NCBI GenBank assembly: GCA_008012115.1
Contig: SSEB01000003.1
Location: 372,001 to 436,000, forward strand
Reading direction: 5' to 3'
Source: Nevskiaceae bacterium
GTDB lineage: Bacteria > Pseudomonadota > Gammaproteobacteria > Nevskiales > Nevskiaceae
DNA: 64,000 bases
The notes under the pieces are model-generated. The model had not been told where the DNA came from and ran no database searches. It saw only the letters and a list, made by a program, of their open reading frames with translations. The position numbers and the translations under genes are program-made. Below are positions 25,086 through 33,880 of the stretch, in pieces (the stretch's first letter is position 1; every line of letters starts with the position of its first letter).

Positions 25086-25198
25086 ACAACCGCGCGTTGT
25101 GAACGCCAGGCCATGGAGGGCCGGGCAGGGGGTCGTTAACAGAACGGCGGTTGCGCCTTGTACGGCGGAATGACGATGAAAGAGAAGGCGCAGCCCGT

Positions 25199-26410
25199 TC
25201 ACGCCTCCATCAAAAACGCTTCGATCTCATCCGCCCGCGCGGCCGTGTCGCGGTAGCCGAGCGCGATCAGCTCGCGCGTGAAGGCGGCGTCGAACAGCAG
25301 GAAGCTGGTCAGGTCGGCGCTGCGTGCGTCGGGCGTCCCCAGGCCATCCATCACGTAGCGGATCGCACGCGGCATGCGGTGCGCCAGCGTCTTGGCGATG
25401 ATCGCGATGTCTTCCGACGGCGAAATCGCCAGCGGCCGCACCAGACGCATCGGCTCGCCGAGCGCGCGCAGCGGTTTGTCCAGAACTTTCGGCGGATATG
25501 CCGAGATCAGATCGTTCATGCGCTTGAGGTGATCGAGATCGGCGTCGAGGTGATCGAGAAAGATCGCGTTCATGAACACGCCGAGAATCTGCGACAGCGG
25601 CGGCCGCTGCATCTCCATCGGCGCATCGGCCAGCTCCGCGCGCAGCAGGTCGTCCGCGGCGGTGGCGCAACGCACGCCGATGGCCAGCAGCTTCTGCGCG
25701 CCGAGACGGATCGCCGGGCTCAGCGGCGTCACCAGCCGCAGCGCGCCATCGCCGAAGTAGGCCGTGCCGCCGTTCACCGGCAGCGCCACCGGCGGAAACA
25801 CCAGCGGAATCGCCGCCGAGGCGCAGACGTGCTCCAGCGTGATCTGTGCCGGCAGCGCCACGCGACGGCTCTTGTTCCACACCGGATGACCGTCCGCGCC
25901 CTGCACGAAGGTGAACGACTTGCCGGAGTGATAGCCGGTGGCCGTCACCGCCAGCGCGTAGAGATCGCCGCGCCGCACCGCCTCGGCGATGCCGTCGAAC
26001 TTCATGTGCGTGCCGAGAAACGCGCGCAGCGGCGCGGTGTTCATCAGCGCGTCGAGCCGGCCAGCGTTGCCGACGCCGCCCAGCGTCATGTCCAGCACCG
26101 CCTTGCGCGCCGTGTTGGCCAGCGCCGGAATGTCGTGCCGCACCACGCTGCCGAAACGCAGATTGCCCCAGAGGTCCGCCAGCGTCTGCGCGCCGGCCTG
26201 CAGGCTGTCCTGATGACACGCCAGCGCCGTGCCGTTGATCGCGCCCGCCGACGCGCCGGCGATGATGCGGAACGGCGAAGGCCGGTTCTGCAGCGCCTTG
26301 ATCTCGCCGATGCGCTTGAGCACACCGGCCTGATACGCGCCGCGCGCGCCGCCGGCAGTGAGAACAAGGCCGATCATCGGCGGGCGGTGTGGGGCACTCA
26401 TGGCGGGCAT
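25199..26410 (-). CDS. Patatin-like phospholipase
   Basis: Lipid acyl hydrolase with a Ser-Asp dyad. The oxyanion loop GGARGAYQAG lies near residue 20, the nucleophile motif GASAGAIN near residue 52, and the catalytic Asp in FGDGALRLV near residue 220 (DGA in place of the more common DGG). About 400 residues, longer than minimal bacterial patatins, with a helical C-terminal extension. No secretion signal is evident. ATGs at 26410, 26401 and 26377 are all open, and none has a clear ribosome-binding site. Repeat copy 3 lies 71 bp upstream. Confidence 0.88.
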   Translation of the reverse strand: MPAMSAPHRPPMIGLVLTAGGARGAYQAGVLKRIGEIKALQNRPSPFRIIAGASAGAINGTALACHQDSLQAGAQTLADLWGNLRFGSVVRHDIPALANTARKAVLDMTLGGVGNAGRLDALMNTAPLRAFLGTHMKFDGIAEAVRRGDLYALAVTATGYHSGKSFTFVQGADGHPVWNKSRRVALPAQITLEHVCASAAIPLVFPPVALPVNGGTAYFGDGALRLVTPLSPAIRLGAQKLLAIGVRCATAADDLLRAELADAPMEMQRPPLSQILGVFMNAIFLDHLDADLDHLKRMNDLISAYPPKVLDKPLRALGEPMRLVRPLAISPSEDIAIIAKTLAHRMPRAIRYVMDGLGTPDARSADLTSFLLFDAAFTRELIALGYRDTAARADEIEAFLMEA

Positions 26411-26480
26411 CCGGATGGCGGCGATGCCCAGAGCGCTGCAATTACGGTGCCAGCGTGATGCCGAGTGAGCGTTTTTCAGT

Positions 26481-26590
26481 CACCCGCTGTTGGCTTAAGC
26501 GACTATAAATTAGTTTTATTTTATTTATAAAATTTAAAATAGATAAATAATTTTTAACAAACTTCCTAGGCAAATTGACGAGAGCGGGTA
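26481..26590 (-). repeat. Concentric palindromic intergenic element, copy 3 of 6
   Basis: 110 bp. Ends CACCCGCT (26481-26488) and AGCGGGTA (26583-26590; last base differs). The 46-bp AT core is 26513-26558 (GTTTTATTTT to TTTTTAAC), centred on the same point as the ends. The minus-strand reading of the right spacer has TTTGCCTAGGAAG, the conserved box. It lies in the divergent interval between the patatin gene and the low-GC orphan gene, at the left edge of the low-GC segment. Confidence 0.85.
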
Positions 26591-26891
26591 GGCTTGCCGG
26601 GAGAGGGTGTGGGGCGTTTAATGCGGCGTGAAGGGAGTTTCCGAGCTGCGGCTGTGCCATTACGAGCGGCGGCGTGCTGATGGGCGATGATTCTAGCGAC
26701 GCAGCGTGGACGAGTTTTTGATTTTTGAAAATCGGACGACGAGATCGTTTTGAACGAATCTGGAAAACTGGGTGGCTTGCGATGAACGTAAATGGTTATG
26801 CGTCGGGGCACGCCGCGCGATAATGCCGCGCAGCGCCACTGACCTTCACGTTAGATGATAGTAAGGCTTGTGAATCTCGGAGGATAACTGC
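26591..26891. other. Intergenic stretch upstream of the orphan gene
   Basis: About 300 bp with no credible gene. Composition is more AT-rich than the surroundings and drifts into the low-GC orphan gene. Short open frames on the minus strand here have no family features. It presumably holds the promoter of the downstream gene, but I could not pick out a convincing -35/-10 pair. Confidence 0.5.
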
Positions 26892-28445
26892 GTGTCCCAG
26901 CGTCGGCCGATCGTCCAAGTAGTTGCAAATCTGAAACAAATAGAGGGAGGCGCTGGGACCGCTGCCCAGACAGCGATTCAGACTATTCTGGGCTGGTTGA
27001 GGAACAAGCAGCGCCTGAATCTGCCTGCCGCAGCCGAGCATGGGGAACCATTCGAGATTGATGCGGCAGAAGGACAGCCGGTTTCTGTAGTACGGTCTGA
27101 CACCTTTTGGTCGTTGCAGTTTGATCGTTTCGACGGCGACGTTCCTGGTCGAATCTGGCGCACAGAAGCATCGGTTGGACATTCCAATACAGCAGCCTTG
27201 GTGGGCGTGCGTCTGGCGGTAATCGACGCCAATCCTACAGCCGACTCCGTTGCTAGCGTCCCTCGTGTAATCGGAGACTTGATCCGCTCCCCCGGCTTGT
27301 ACGACTACGGCGTGGCGCTAACTGACTCACCATCCGCCCTGACTCCTGAAGACAACCTATCGCAGCTGATTTCACTTCTTGAGAACAAGCAGAGGACACG
27401 CCCTGTTGTTGTTTTCTCCTCTTGGGGAGGGGTAAATGCACAAAAAGATGCCCGGGAGGCTGCGCAACGTCTTGCCGGACTTGCTCACATCTATGTAATT
27501 ACCGACAAGCAAAGCAGGTTACTTACAGAACTACTCGGAAAAGAGTTTTCGGTTTGGAAGGGAGCGATCCGCACTTACAACCCCGGATTCAACCCACTGA
27601 TTGACGAGATTACTCAACATCCGCCAGCCACTCGGGAATGGTTGAACGCCCGTTTTGGAAGCCTAGATCGCTTCTACAACGTATTAGTCAGTTCTTTTGC
27701 AACGCGAACTGTTCGTGATGCCAGCCTCGAAGAGATGCTGCCGCCTTTCAGGGCCGTAAAGCAGGCGATCCTGCAAAAGCAAATCGCTTCCTTGTCGAGT
27801 GCATCGAAAACTGAGCGAGAGCGGTTACTCGAACAGAACAATATTTTGCTAGAGCAGCAAATTCAGGAGAAAACGGAGGAATTCAACCTCGCTGACGCCG
27901 AGGTTAAGCAGGCCGAGGTCGAGCGCGATCAGTATCGCGCTCAGCTGTCCGCCCTTCGAGGGAAAATTGAATCACTTGAAAATCGAATAGGTAAGGCTGC
28001 GCTGCAGATCGCGTACCCTAACAGCCTCGATTCGCTTGATGAGTGGACCCTAAAACATCTTGCGGGCCGATTAATTCTATTGAATCGAGCGGTCAGAGCT
28101 GCGAGGAAAAGTCCATTTAACGAGCCAATGCTTGTCTATAAATGCTTGGAGCGGCTGGCGCGCGATTACGTAGACGCCCGCCGCAGCGGCGCAGCAGTCG
28201 ATGGTCTGTTTAACGATCTAGGCGTTCATTTGGAGCGCACCGGTGACCCGGCGAGGCTGTCGCAGTGGAAGGAGGAGTACTTCGTTCCGCATCGAACCAA
28301 GAGCGAGTTTCTTGCGTGGCATCTCAAACGCGGCTCAGACAAGAACGAAACGAATACGTTGCGAATCTATTTCTTCTACGATGAAGACGATGAGCAGGTT
28401 ATCGTTGGACATCTCCCGGGGCATCTCACGAACGAGAAAACTTAG
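26892..28445 (+). CDS. Orphan protein of unknown function with central coiled coil
   Basis: 517-residue protein with GTG or TCC-proximal start (GTG at 26892 after CGGAGGATAA). Codon use is clearly less GC-rich than its neighbours, a sign of recent transfer. The N-terminal 240 residues look alpha/beta (RPVVVFSSWGGVNAQKD, then HIYVITDKQSRLLTELLG and KGAIRTYNPGFNP). Residues about 300-370 are charged and heptad-like, a probable coiled coil (ERERLLEQNNILLEQQIQ). The C-terminus (LRIYFFYDEDDEQVIVGHLP) resembles the closing strands of RelE/HigB-like folds. No signal peptide or membrane helix. I do not recognise the family; a defence or stress role is speculation. Confidence 0.85.
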   Translation: MSQRRPIVQVVANLKQIEGGAGTAAQTAIQTILGWLRNKQRLNLPAAAEHGEPFEIDAAEGQPVSVVRSDTFWSLQFDRFDGDVPGRIWRTEASVGHSNTAALVGVRLAVIDANPTADSVASVPRVIGDLIRSPGLYDYGVALTDSPSALTPEDNLSQLISLLENKQRTRPVVVFSSWGGVNAQKDAREAAQRLAGLAHIYVITDKQSRLLTELLGKEFSVWKGAIRTYNPGFNPLIDEITQHPPATREWLNARFGSLDRFYNVLVSSFATRTVRDASLEEMLPPFRAVKQAILQKQIASLSSASKTERERLLEQNNILLEQQIQEKTEEFNLADAEVKQAEVERDQYRAQLSALRGKIESLENRIGKAALQIAYPNSLDSLDEWTLKHLAGRLILLNRAVRAARKSPFNEPMLVYKCLERLARDYVDARRSGAAVDGLFNDLGVHLERTGDPARLSQWKEEYFVPHRTKSEFLAWHLKRGSDKNETNTLRIYFFYDEDDEQVIVGHLPGHLTNEKT

Positions 28446-28645
28446 TGAGAGTCATGTAGCCCAACAAGTGGCTTTAGCCGAGGGCCGCGCTTCTGTTTCG
28501 CTGTCGCGCAACCGTGGCTGAACCCAGGCGTTGAGCAGCACGACAGCAACGAAGGCAAATTTCGCATTTAAAGGAAAAAATTGAAATTTGTCTTGGAGCC
28601 CGTCATCGAGGGCGCAGCAACAGATCGGCCAGGAGGACTGACACT

Positions 28646-29239
28646 GTGAAAATATCCAATCTGACCGTTTCAATCCGTGGCCCGGTGCGTATGGCGCTGC
28701 GCGCCGCCGCGTGGCTGCTGTTGTTCCCGGCGCTGGCGGCGCAAGCGGGGCATTACGAATGTTCGGCTGGCGAGACCTTGTCCGCCGATCAGCGCCGCTG
28801 CTCCGGCGGCGGCATCCCGATGTACAAGGCCGACGAGATTCGCGTCGAATCGGCAACGCCGCGCAGCGATGAGCGCGCGCCGCCGCCGGCGTCCGCCGCG
28901 GCCAGCGGCGATCTGTCGCCCTACTTCGGTGTGTGGCGCACCAGCGTCCCCGGCGCGGCGTGGACCTCGCCCAGCGGCTACCAGGGTTACGACTGGCTGC
29001 ATGTCAGCGCCGGCGTTTCGGCGGGCGATCTCATCATCCGCCCGGACGGCACCTACCTCTGGGCGTCCTACGGCGGCAAGTCCGGCCGCTGGGTGCGCGG
29101 CGATGCCGACTATCCCATCGTGCTGATCGATACCGTCGAGAAGCGTCGCTGGAAGGTGGGCCTCGACCCGAAGCGCACCGGCGGCCGCGAGCTCATCGTC
29201 TGGGATGGGGATGTCTACCACTACGACGGCCGGCGCTAG
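28646..29239 (+). CDS. Exported protein of unknown function
   Basis: 197 residues with an N-terminal signal peptide (hydrophobic run AAAWLLLFPALAAQAGH, cleavage after AQA). GTG at 28646 has AGGAGG ten bases upstream; an ATG at 28691 would still include the signal. The mature part has two Cys residues (HYECSAG and RRCSGGG), a disordered Pro/Ala/Ser stretch near residues 70-90, and a C-terminal beta-rich domain with YDWLHVSAG, LIIRPDGTYLWASYGGKSG and VWDGDVYHYDGRR. This tail resembles a small repeat-type beta sandwich. The function is unknown. Composition returns to the local high GC. Confidence 0.75.
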   Translation: MKISNLTVSIRGPVRMALRAAAWLLLFPALAAQAGHYECSAGETLSADQRRCSGGGIPMYKADEIRVESATPRSDERAPPPASAAASGDLSPYFGVWRTSVPGAAWTSPSGYQGYDWLHVSAGVSAGDLIIRPDGTYLWASYGGKSGRWVRGDADYPIVLIDTVEKRRWKVGLDPKRTGGRELIVWDGDVYHYDGRR

Positions 29240-29248
29240 GCACGCACC

Positions 29249-29274
29249 CGGCTTCGCCTGAACGGACGAAGCCG
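29249..29274. terminator. Hairpin between exported protein and OYE gene
   Basis: Perfect 8-bp arms CGGCTTCG / CGAAGCCG with a 10-nt loop, 9 bp after the stop of the exported-protein gene. No T-run follows, so termination is possible but unproven. Confidence 0.4.
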
Positions 29275-29322
29275 TCGCGCCGGCGGCGGCGCAGCATCGC
29301 GCATCTCCACGACGGTGCCGCC

Positions 29323-30558
29323 ATGACCCTGCCGCCCGAGCTGTCGCCCGCCTATACGCCGATCAAGATCGGCCCGCTGCTGCTGCGCAACCGCTTCATC
29401 AAGTCCGCCACCAACGAGGGCATGGCCAAGGGTGGCTTGCCGTCCAAGCTGCTGGTGGAGCATCACCGCAGCATGGCGGCCGGCGGCGCGGCGATGACCA
29501 CGGTGGCGTATTGCGCAGTGAGTCCCGATGGCCGCACCTTTCCGGATCAGGTGCTGCTCGACGAGCCCAGCCTGCCGCACCTGCGCAAGCTGACCGAGGC
29601 GGTGCATCGCGAGAACGCCGCGGTGTGTGCGCAGATCACGCACGGCGGCGCCTTCACCTTTCTGCCCAAGCTGTCGACGCGTTACCCGATGAGTTCTTCC
29701 GGCGGCTTCAACCCACCGGGTTCGCTGAGCGGTCGCCTGTTCAAGAAAGCCATGACCCAAGCCGATCTCGACCGCGTGGCCGGCGAGTTCGTGGCCGGCG
29801 CGCGGCGCGCGCGCGAGGCGGGCTTCGATGCCGTCGAAATCCACATGGGCCATGGCTACCTGCTGAGCCAGTTCATCTCGCCGCTCTACAACCGGCGCCG
29901 CGACGCGTTCGGCGGCAAGACCGCCGCCGAGCGTGTGCGCTATCCGGCGCAGGTGCTGCGCCGCGTGCTCGATGCCGTTGGCCGCGACACGGCGGTGACC
30001 TGCAAGATCTGCGTCACCGAGGGCGTCAAGGGCGGCGCCGAAGCGGAGGACGCGGTGCAGGTGGCGCAGGCCCTGGAGCGCGAGGGCGCGCACCTGCTGA
30101 CGCTCTCCGGCGGCATGAACGTGGAGTCGCCGTGGACGATCTTCGGCAGCAACATGCCGGACAACGTGATCGAGACCGACCAGAGCGCCATCGTCAAGCT
30201 CGCCACGCGCATGATGAAGCTGTGGGAGCCGAAGCTCACCTTCCACGAAATGTATTTTCTCGAGCACTCGCGCCGCGTGCGAGCGGCGGTGAAGCTGCCG
30301 CTGGCCTATCTGGGCGGCGCCAAGTCGGTGAGCGGCGTGGCGCAGGCGATGCAGGATGGCTTCGACTGCGTGGCGATGGGCCGCGCGCTGATCCACGATC
30401 CGCAGCTGGTGAACAAGTTCCGAGACGGCAGCGTCACGGTCTCCGGCTGCACCGCCTGCAACCAGTGCGTGTCGATGATGTACACACCCGGCGGCACCGC
30501 CTGCGTGCTGCGCGGCCCCAACGACGCCGCGCTCAACCATACGCCCGCCGCATCCTGA
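29323..30558 (+). CDS. NADH:flavin oxidoreductase, Old Yellow Enzyme family
   Basis: 411-residue FMN-dependent TIM barrel. It has the family start IGPLLLRNRFIKSATNEGMA, the FMN-binding QITHGGAF, the active-site region VEIHMGHGYLLSQFISPLYNRR (HxxH replaced by His-Met-Gly-His), and the C-terminal FMN phosphate site LGGAKSVSG...VAMGRALIHDP. Four Cys at the end (SGCTACNQCVSMMY) recall the iron-sulfur-binding cluster of the dienoyl-CoA reductase/bile-acid BaiCD branch, although the long C-terminal domain of those enzymes is absent. A steroid enone reductase role is plausible. An SDR gene follows 15 bp later. Confidence 0.87.
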   Translation: MTLPPELSPAYTPIKIGPLLLRNRFIKSATNEGMAKGGLPSKLLVEHHRSMAAGGAAMTTVAYCAVSPDGRTFPDQVLLDEPSLPHLRKLTEAVHRENAAVCAQITHGGAFTFLPKLSTRYPMSSSGGFNPPGSLSGRLFKKAMTQADLDRVAGEFVAGARRAREAGFDAVEIHMGHGYLLSQFISPLYNRRRDAFGGKTAAERVRYPAQVLRRVLDAVGRDTAVTCKICVTEGVKGGAEAEDAVQVAQALEREGAHLLTLSGGMNVESPWTIFGSNMPDNVIETDQSAIVKLATRMMKLWEPKLTFHEMYFLEHSRRVRAAVKLPLAYLGGAKSVSGVAQAMQDGFDCVAMGRALIHDPQLVNKFRDGSVTVSGCTACNQCVSMMYTPGGTACVLRGPNDAALNHTPAAS

Positions 30559-30573
30559 AGACGGAGCCCACGC

Positions 30574-31527
30574 ATGTCGACGATGAACTGGTGCGCGCAG
30601 CATCTGCCCGACCTGAGCCGCCGCCGCGCGCTGGTCACCGGCGGTGCGAGCGGGCTGGGTTTCCAGACCGCGCTGGGTCTGGCTTCGCGCGGCGCGCAGG
30701 TGATCGTGGCGGACCGCAACATCGACGGCGGACGCGACGCCGTCGCGCGCATCCGCGCGCAGTGCCCGCAGGCGAGGGCGGAGTTCCGCGCGCTGGATCT
30801 CGCCGATCTCGCGCAGATCCGCAGGTTGGCCGAGGGGCTGAACGCGGAGGGCGCGATCCTCGACATCCTCGTCAACAACGCCGGCATCCTGCCGCCGCTG
30901 CAGCGGCGCACGACGCGCGACGGCTTCGAGCTGAAGTTCGGCATCAATGTGCTGGGCCACTACGCGCTCACCGGCCTGCTGCTGCCGGCGCTGCGGCGCG
31001 CACCGGCGGCACGCGTGGTGTGGGTATCCAGCCTCGTACACCGTCACGCGAAAATCGATTTCGACGATCTCAATGCCGAGCGCCGTTACGAACCGCAGCG
31101 CGCCTACAACCAGGCCAAGCTCGCCTGCCTGATGCTGGCGATGGAGCTGCATCATCGCGCGGCGGCCTGCGGCAGCCGCATCCTCGGCGTGGCCGCGCAT
31201 CCGGGCATTTCGCGCACCGCCATCGGTGACACGCGCCGCAGCGAGCAGCGCCGACGCCTGCGCGATTACTTCGAGGCTGCGGCGTTCTGGCTGGCGATGC
31301 ACGGGTTCGGCCAGGAGGCGGAGCAGGGCGCATTGCCGATCCTGCGCGCGGCGGCCGGCGACGGCGTGCGCAGCGGCGAGTTCTACGGCCCGGACGGTTT
31401 CGCGGAATTCGCCGGCGCGCCGACGACGGTGAAGCTGTCCAAGCCCGCGCTCGACGCCGCGCAGCGCGCGCGCCTGTGGGCCGAGTGCGAGCGCCTCACT
31501 GGCGTGCGCTACGAGGCGCTGGCCTGA
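30574..31527 (+). CDS. Short-chain dehydrogenase (retinol-dehydrogenase-like)
   Basis: 317-residue extended SDR. Cofactor motif TGGASGLGFQ at residue 23, VADRNIDGG after strand 2, NNAG in DILVNNAGIL, catalytic Ser in VVWVSSLVH and Tyr/Lys in YNQAKLACL. The spacing and the C-terminal region (HPGISRTAIGD, SGEFYGPDGF) match the WW-domain oxidoreductase/retinol dehydrogenase subgroup. It is 15 bp after the OYE gene and probably co-transcribed. The two together could reduce an enone and then a ketone, but the substrate is inferred only from context. Confidence 0.87.
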   Translation: MSTMNWCAQHLPDLSRRRALVTGGASGLGFQTALGLASRGAQVIVADRNIDGGRDAVARIRAQCPQARAEFRALDLADLAQIRRLAEGLNAEGAILDILVNNAGILPPLQRRTTRDGFELKFGINVLGHYALTGLLLPALRRAPAARVVWVSSLVHRHAKIDFDDLNAERRYEPQRAYNQAKLACLMLAMELHHRAAACGSRILGVAAHPGISRTAIGDTRRSEQRRRLRDYFEAAAFWLAMHGFGQEAEQGALPILRAAAGDGVRSGEFYGPDGFAEFAGAPTTVKLSKPALDAAQRARLWAECERLTGVRYEALA

Positions 31528-31663
31528 GCGCGAGGCGGCAGGTTCGCGCCACAGATCAGCACGGCGCTATGCGCTTCCTGGGTGCCGTCCTTCGCCAGCA
31601 TGACGGGTGCTTTTTTGCGAGAGAGGCGTCGGTGTGGACGCCACTCCCGTGAAACGGAGGCAC

Positions 31664-31773
31664 GACCCGCTGCCCGTGTTTTCCCCACGGAAGACGTTAT
31701 ATTTTATTTATAAAATTTAAAATTAATAAATAATTAAAAACAATCTCCGGCGTCTGCAGGTCAGGAGCGGGTG
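31664..31773 (+). repeat. Concentric palindromic intergenic element, copy 4 of 6
   Basis: 110 bp. The left end is GACCCGCT (31664-31671; first base differs) and the right end AGCGGGTG (31766-31773). The inverted ends extend outward (GCAC on the left, GTGC on the right) to 12 bp with one mismatch. The 46-bp core is 31696-31741 (GTTATATTTT to TTAAAAAC). The left spacer carries TTTTCCCCACGGAAG. The right end overlaps the last codons of the DUF2834 gene. The rest of the 31528-31760 interval shows only a weak 4-bp hairpin with a T-run near 31600-31615. Confidence 0.85.
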
Positions 31774-32249
31774 GTGCGTCCGTTTACCGCAGGAGCGCCC
31801 TGCGCGGCGTTCCAGCGCAGCTGACGCTCGCGGAAGGCCATGAACAGCGCCATCGCGAAGGCGAAGCTGGTCACCAGGCTCATCGGGAAATACAGCCAGC
31901 TGGCGCGCAGGCCGCAGCGGCGGCCGTCCATCACCGTCCAGAACGGGAACAGGATCATGTTGGCGAAGATCAGGTCTTGCCCGCCGGAGGCGGAGGCGGG
32001 ATTCACGAACAGCAGCGTCGTCCAGTGCCACCAGCCGGCGGCCGCGCCGTATTCGCGAAGGTAGGCGAAATTGAAATACCAGCCGACCAGGAGCGCCGCG
32101 AGCGCGATCACGTAGTAGAGCGACTCCAGCGCCGTCACGCCGCCGGCGGCGCCGCCCGCGCGAAACAGGTGGCGATCGAGGTAGACGGTCCAGGCCACCA
32201 GCAGCAGGCCGATGGCGATGTAGAAAAGTTCGGTCGGTGAGATCGACAT
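31761..32249 (-). CDS. DUF2834 family membrane protein
   Basis: 162-residue inner-membrane protein with about four to five helices. The stretch IFANMILFPFWTVMDGRRCG followed by WLYFPMSLVTSFAFAMALFMAFRERQLR is the family signature. Function unknown. The final residues (GRTTRS) are encoded by the right end of repeat copy 4, so the repeat either inserted into or was captured as the 3' end of this gene. The gap to the next upstream gene on this strand is about 190 bp. Confidence 0.82.
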   Translation of the reverse strand: MSISPTELFYIAIGLLLVAWTVYLDRHLFRAGGAAGGVTALESLYYVIALAALLVGWYFNFAYLREYGAAAGWWHWTTLLFVNPASASGGQDLIFANMILFPFWTVMDGRRCGLRASWLYFPMSLVTSFAFAMALFMAFRERQLRWNAAQGAPAVNGRTTRS

Positions 32250-32442
32250 GCACGGGCTCCGGCGAGATTCAGCGCAGTCGCAGCCTGCGCCCGGCGCCGC
32301 GGGCCGGCCTCGTCTCTCTGGAGGAGTCGCCGTTGCCGGCAGGCCCGACGGCCAGAGAATTTCCGCATCGTCATGCCGGCCTGCGACCGCAGAAAGTCCC
32401 CTGGTGGGACGGGGGGGATGACTGCGGTGGGGGCCTGGCGTC

Positions 32443-32958
32443 CTAGCCGCGCTTGCGGCCGTCGTGACCGATGATGCTGATGCGGCCGTCGCCTTCCATG
32501 AAGCAGCGCTTCACGTCGGCCGGGTGCTCGATGCCTTCCTCGCGCAGGCGGCTGCGCAGTTCGGCCTCGGTGATCAGTTCGCGGCGCAGGTTGCGCCACA
32601 GCACATGCCCGTCGATGATCAGGGGCAAGGGCTGTGGGTGGATCAGGCGGCCGAAGGCGGCCCAGTGATAGCCCAGCCAGTCCAGCGTGAAATCCCAGAA
32701 GGTGATGACCGCGATCAGCACCACGCCCTCGGTCAGAGAGTTATAGGGACCGGCCATCGCGTTCTGCGCCGCGTCGGCGATCACCACCACGATCAGCACG
32801 TCGGCAAGGCCGATCTGCCCGGCCTCGCGCCGCATGAAACGCATGATGAAGAACAGCAGCATGTAGATCACCGTGCCGCGCACCGCCACCTCGGCCAGCG
32901 AGGTGTTGGGCACCAGCAGCAGTTGCCAGTTGATGTGCCAGACGTGGTCCATGTTCAT
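32443..32958 (-). CDS. DUF421 / YetF-like membrane protein
   Basis: 171 residues. Three N-terminal hydrophobic segments (VRGTVIYMLLFFIMRFM, LADVLIVVVIADAAQNAMAG, GVVLIAVITFWDFTLDWLGY) are followed by the soluble YetF-type domain (PLPLIIDGHVLWRNLRRELITEAELRSRL) and a C-terminus RISIIGHDG. The N-terminal helices match the YetF membrane region in which the VIADAAQNAM motif is conserved. Function is not established. It starts 18 bp downstream of the methyltransferase gene stop on the same strand, so the two are probably one transcript. Confidence 0.83.
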   Translation of the reverse strand: MNMDHVWHINWQLLLVPNTSLAEVAVRGTVIYMLLFFIMRFMRREAGQIGLADVLIVVVIADAAQNAMAGPYNSLTEGVVLIAVITFWDFTLDWLGYHWAAFGRLIHPQPLPLIIDGHVLWRNLRRELITEAELRSRLREEGIEHPADVKRCFMEGDGRISIIGHDGRKRG

Positions 32959-32976
32959 TCTCTTCGCGGGTACGGG

Positions 32977-33822
32977 TCAGGTCAGTGCTTCGAGAATCCG
33001 TACCCGTCCGGCGCCTTTCACCTGGGCGATCTCGCGGGTTTCCGGCAGCTCGCGCGGCTCGAGCATGGCGACACTGCGGAAGCCGGCGCCACGCAGGGTC
33101 TGGATGGCTTCGGCGGCGCTGCCGAAGTGCACATGGATGCGGCCTTTCACGAAGCGGCCCAGCACCGCGCCGAACAGCTTGGCGCCGCTGCCGCGGTTGT
33201 CGCGCGAGGTGTAGCTGTCGGCCAGGTAGAGGCCATGCGGAAATTTCTTCAGCGTGCGGGCGAAGCGGCGCCACACGTCCTGCGCCGTGTCGCTGTCCAG
33301 ATAGCTCATCAGCCCTTCGCTGATGATGGCGGTGCCGAGCTTCGGGTCTAGCGTCTTGGCGATCTGCGCCAGCGAGTGCGGGCCGCGGTCGGCCAGCGCA
33401 TCCAGCTCGACGACGCGGTGATGCTCGTTGAGCAGCCCGGCCTGCGCCAGCAGGCGGCGCTTGGTGGCGGCCATCGCCGGCAGGTCGGTTTCCAGGTACA
33501 GGATGCGGTCGCCGTAGCGCCGCGCAAAGTTGATGCCCCGCGGCGACAGGCCGGCGGCCACCTCGATTACCTGGCTGACACGGCCTTCGTCGATGGCGCG
33601 CGCCAGCCGCGCGTCGATGCCCTTGTGGCGCGCGATCATCAGTGCGTCGAAGGAGGCGCCGCCGATGCGCTTGAGCGCGCCCGTCACCAGGCCGAAAGCG
33701 GCATCGAGCCGCTTGCCCTGCGCCGTCGACAGCACCGGATGGGACATGCCCAGCCGGTACCACATGTGGCCGGTGGCGTAGGCGGTGGGGCTGATGCGTT
33801 CGGTTGAGGCGTCGTCGGTCAT
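32977..33822 (-). CDS. SAM-dependent methyltransferase, leucine carboxyl methyltransferase-like
   Basis: 281 residues from the ATG at 33822; a longer frame upstream (to 33864) has no RBS and a low-complexity start. The core follows the LCMT/polyketide O-methyltransferase pattern: VIEVAAGLSPRGINFARRYG (SAM-binding Gly motif), YLETDLPAMAATKR, then TAIISEGLMSYLD. Probably methylates a carboxylate or hydroxyl of a small molecule. The next gene upstream is the DUF1302 porin on the same strand, 58 bp away. Confidence 0.75.
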   Translation of the reverse strand: MTDDASTERISPTAYATGHMWYRLGMSHPVLSTAQGKRLDAAFGLVTGALKRIGGASFDALMIARHKGIDARLARAIDEGRVSQVIEVAAGLSPRGINFARRYGDRILYLETDLPAMAATKRRLLAQAGLLNEHHRVVELDALADRGPHSLAQIAKTLDPKLGTAIISEGLMSYLDSDTAQDVWRRFARTLKKFPHGLYLADSYTSRDNRGSGAKLFGAVLGRFVKGRIHVHFGSAAEAIQTLRGAGFRSVAMLEPRELPETREIAQVKGAGRVRILEALT

Positions 33823-33880
33823 GGGCGTGTGCAGCGTGCCGCCACTCCGGCGGCCCGCCATCATAGCCGCCCGCCTGGAC

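Noticed and set aside
22132..26410. CBASS- or Pycsar-like defence (cyclase plus patatin)
   Set aside because: The cyclase is a class III membrane type, not a CD-NTase; the patatin is 1.9 kb away on the opposite strand with unrelated genes between, and no dedicated effector or Cap gene is present.
31595..31620. Terminator after the SDR gene at 31.5 kb
   Set aside because: Only a 4-bp stem precedes the T-run; too weak to call.
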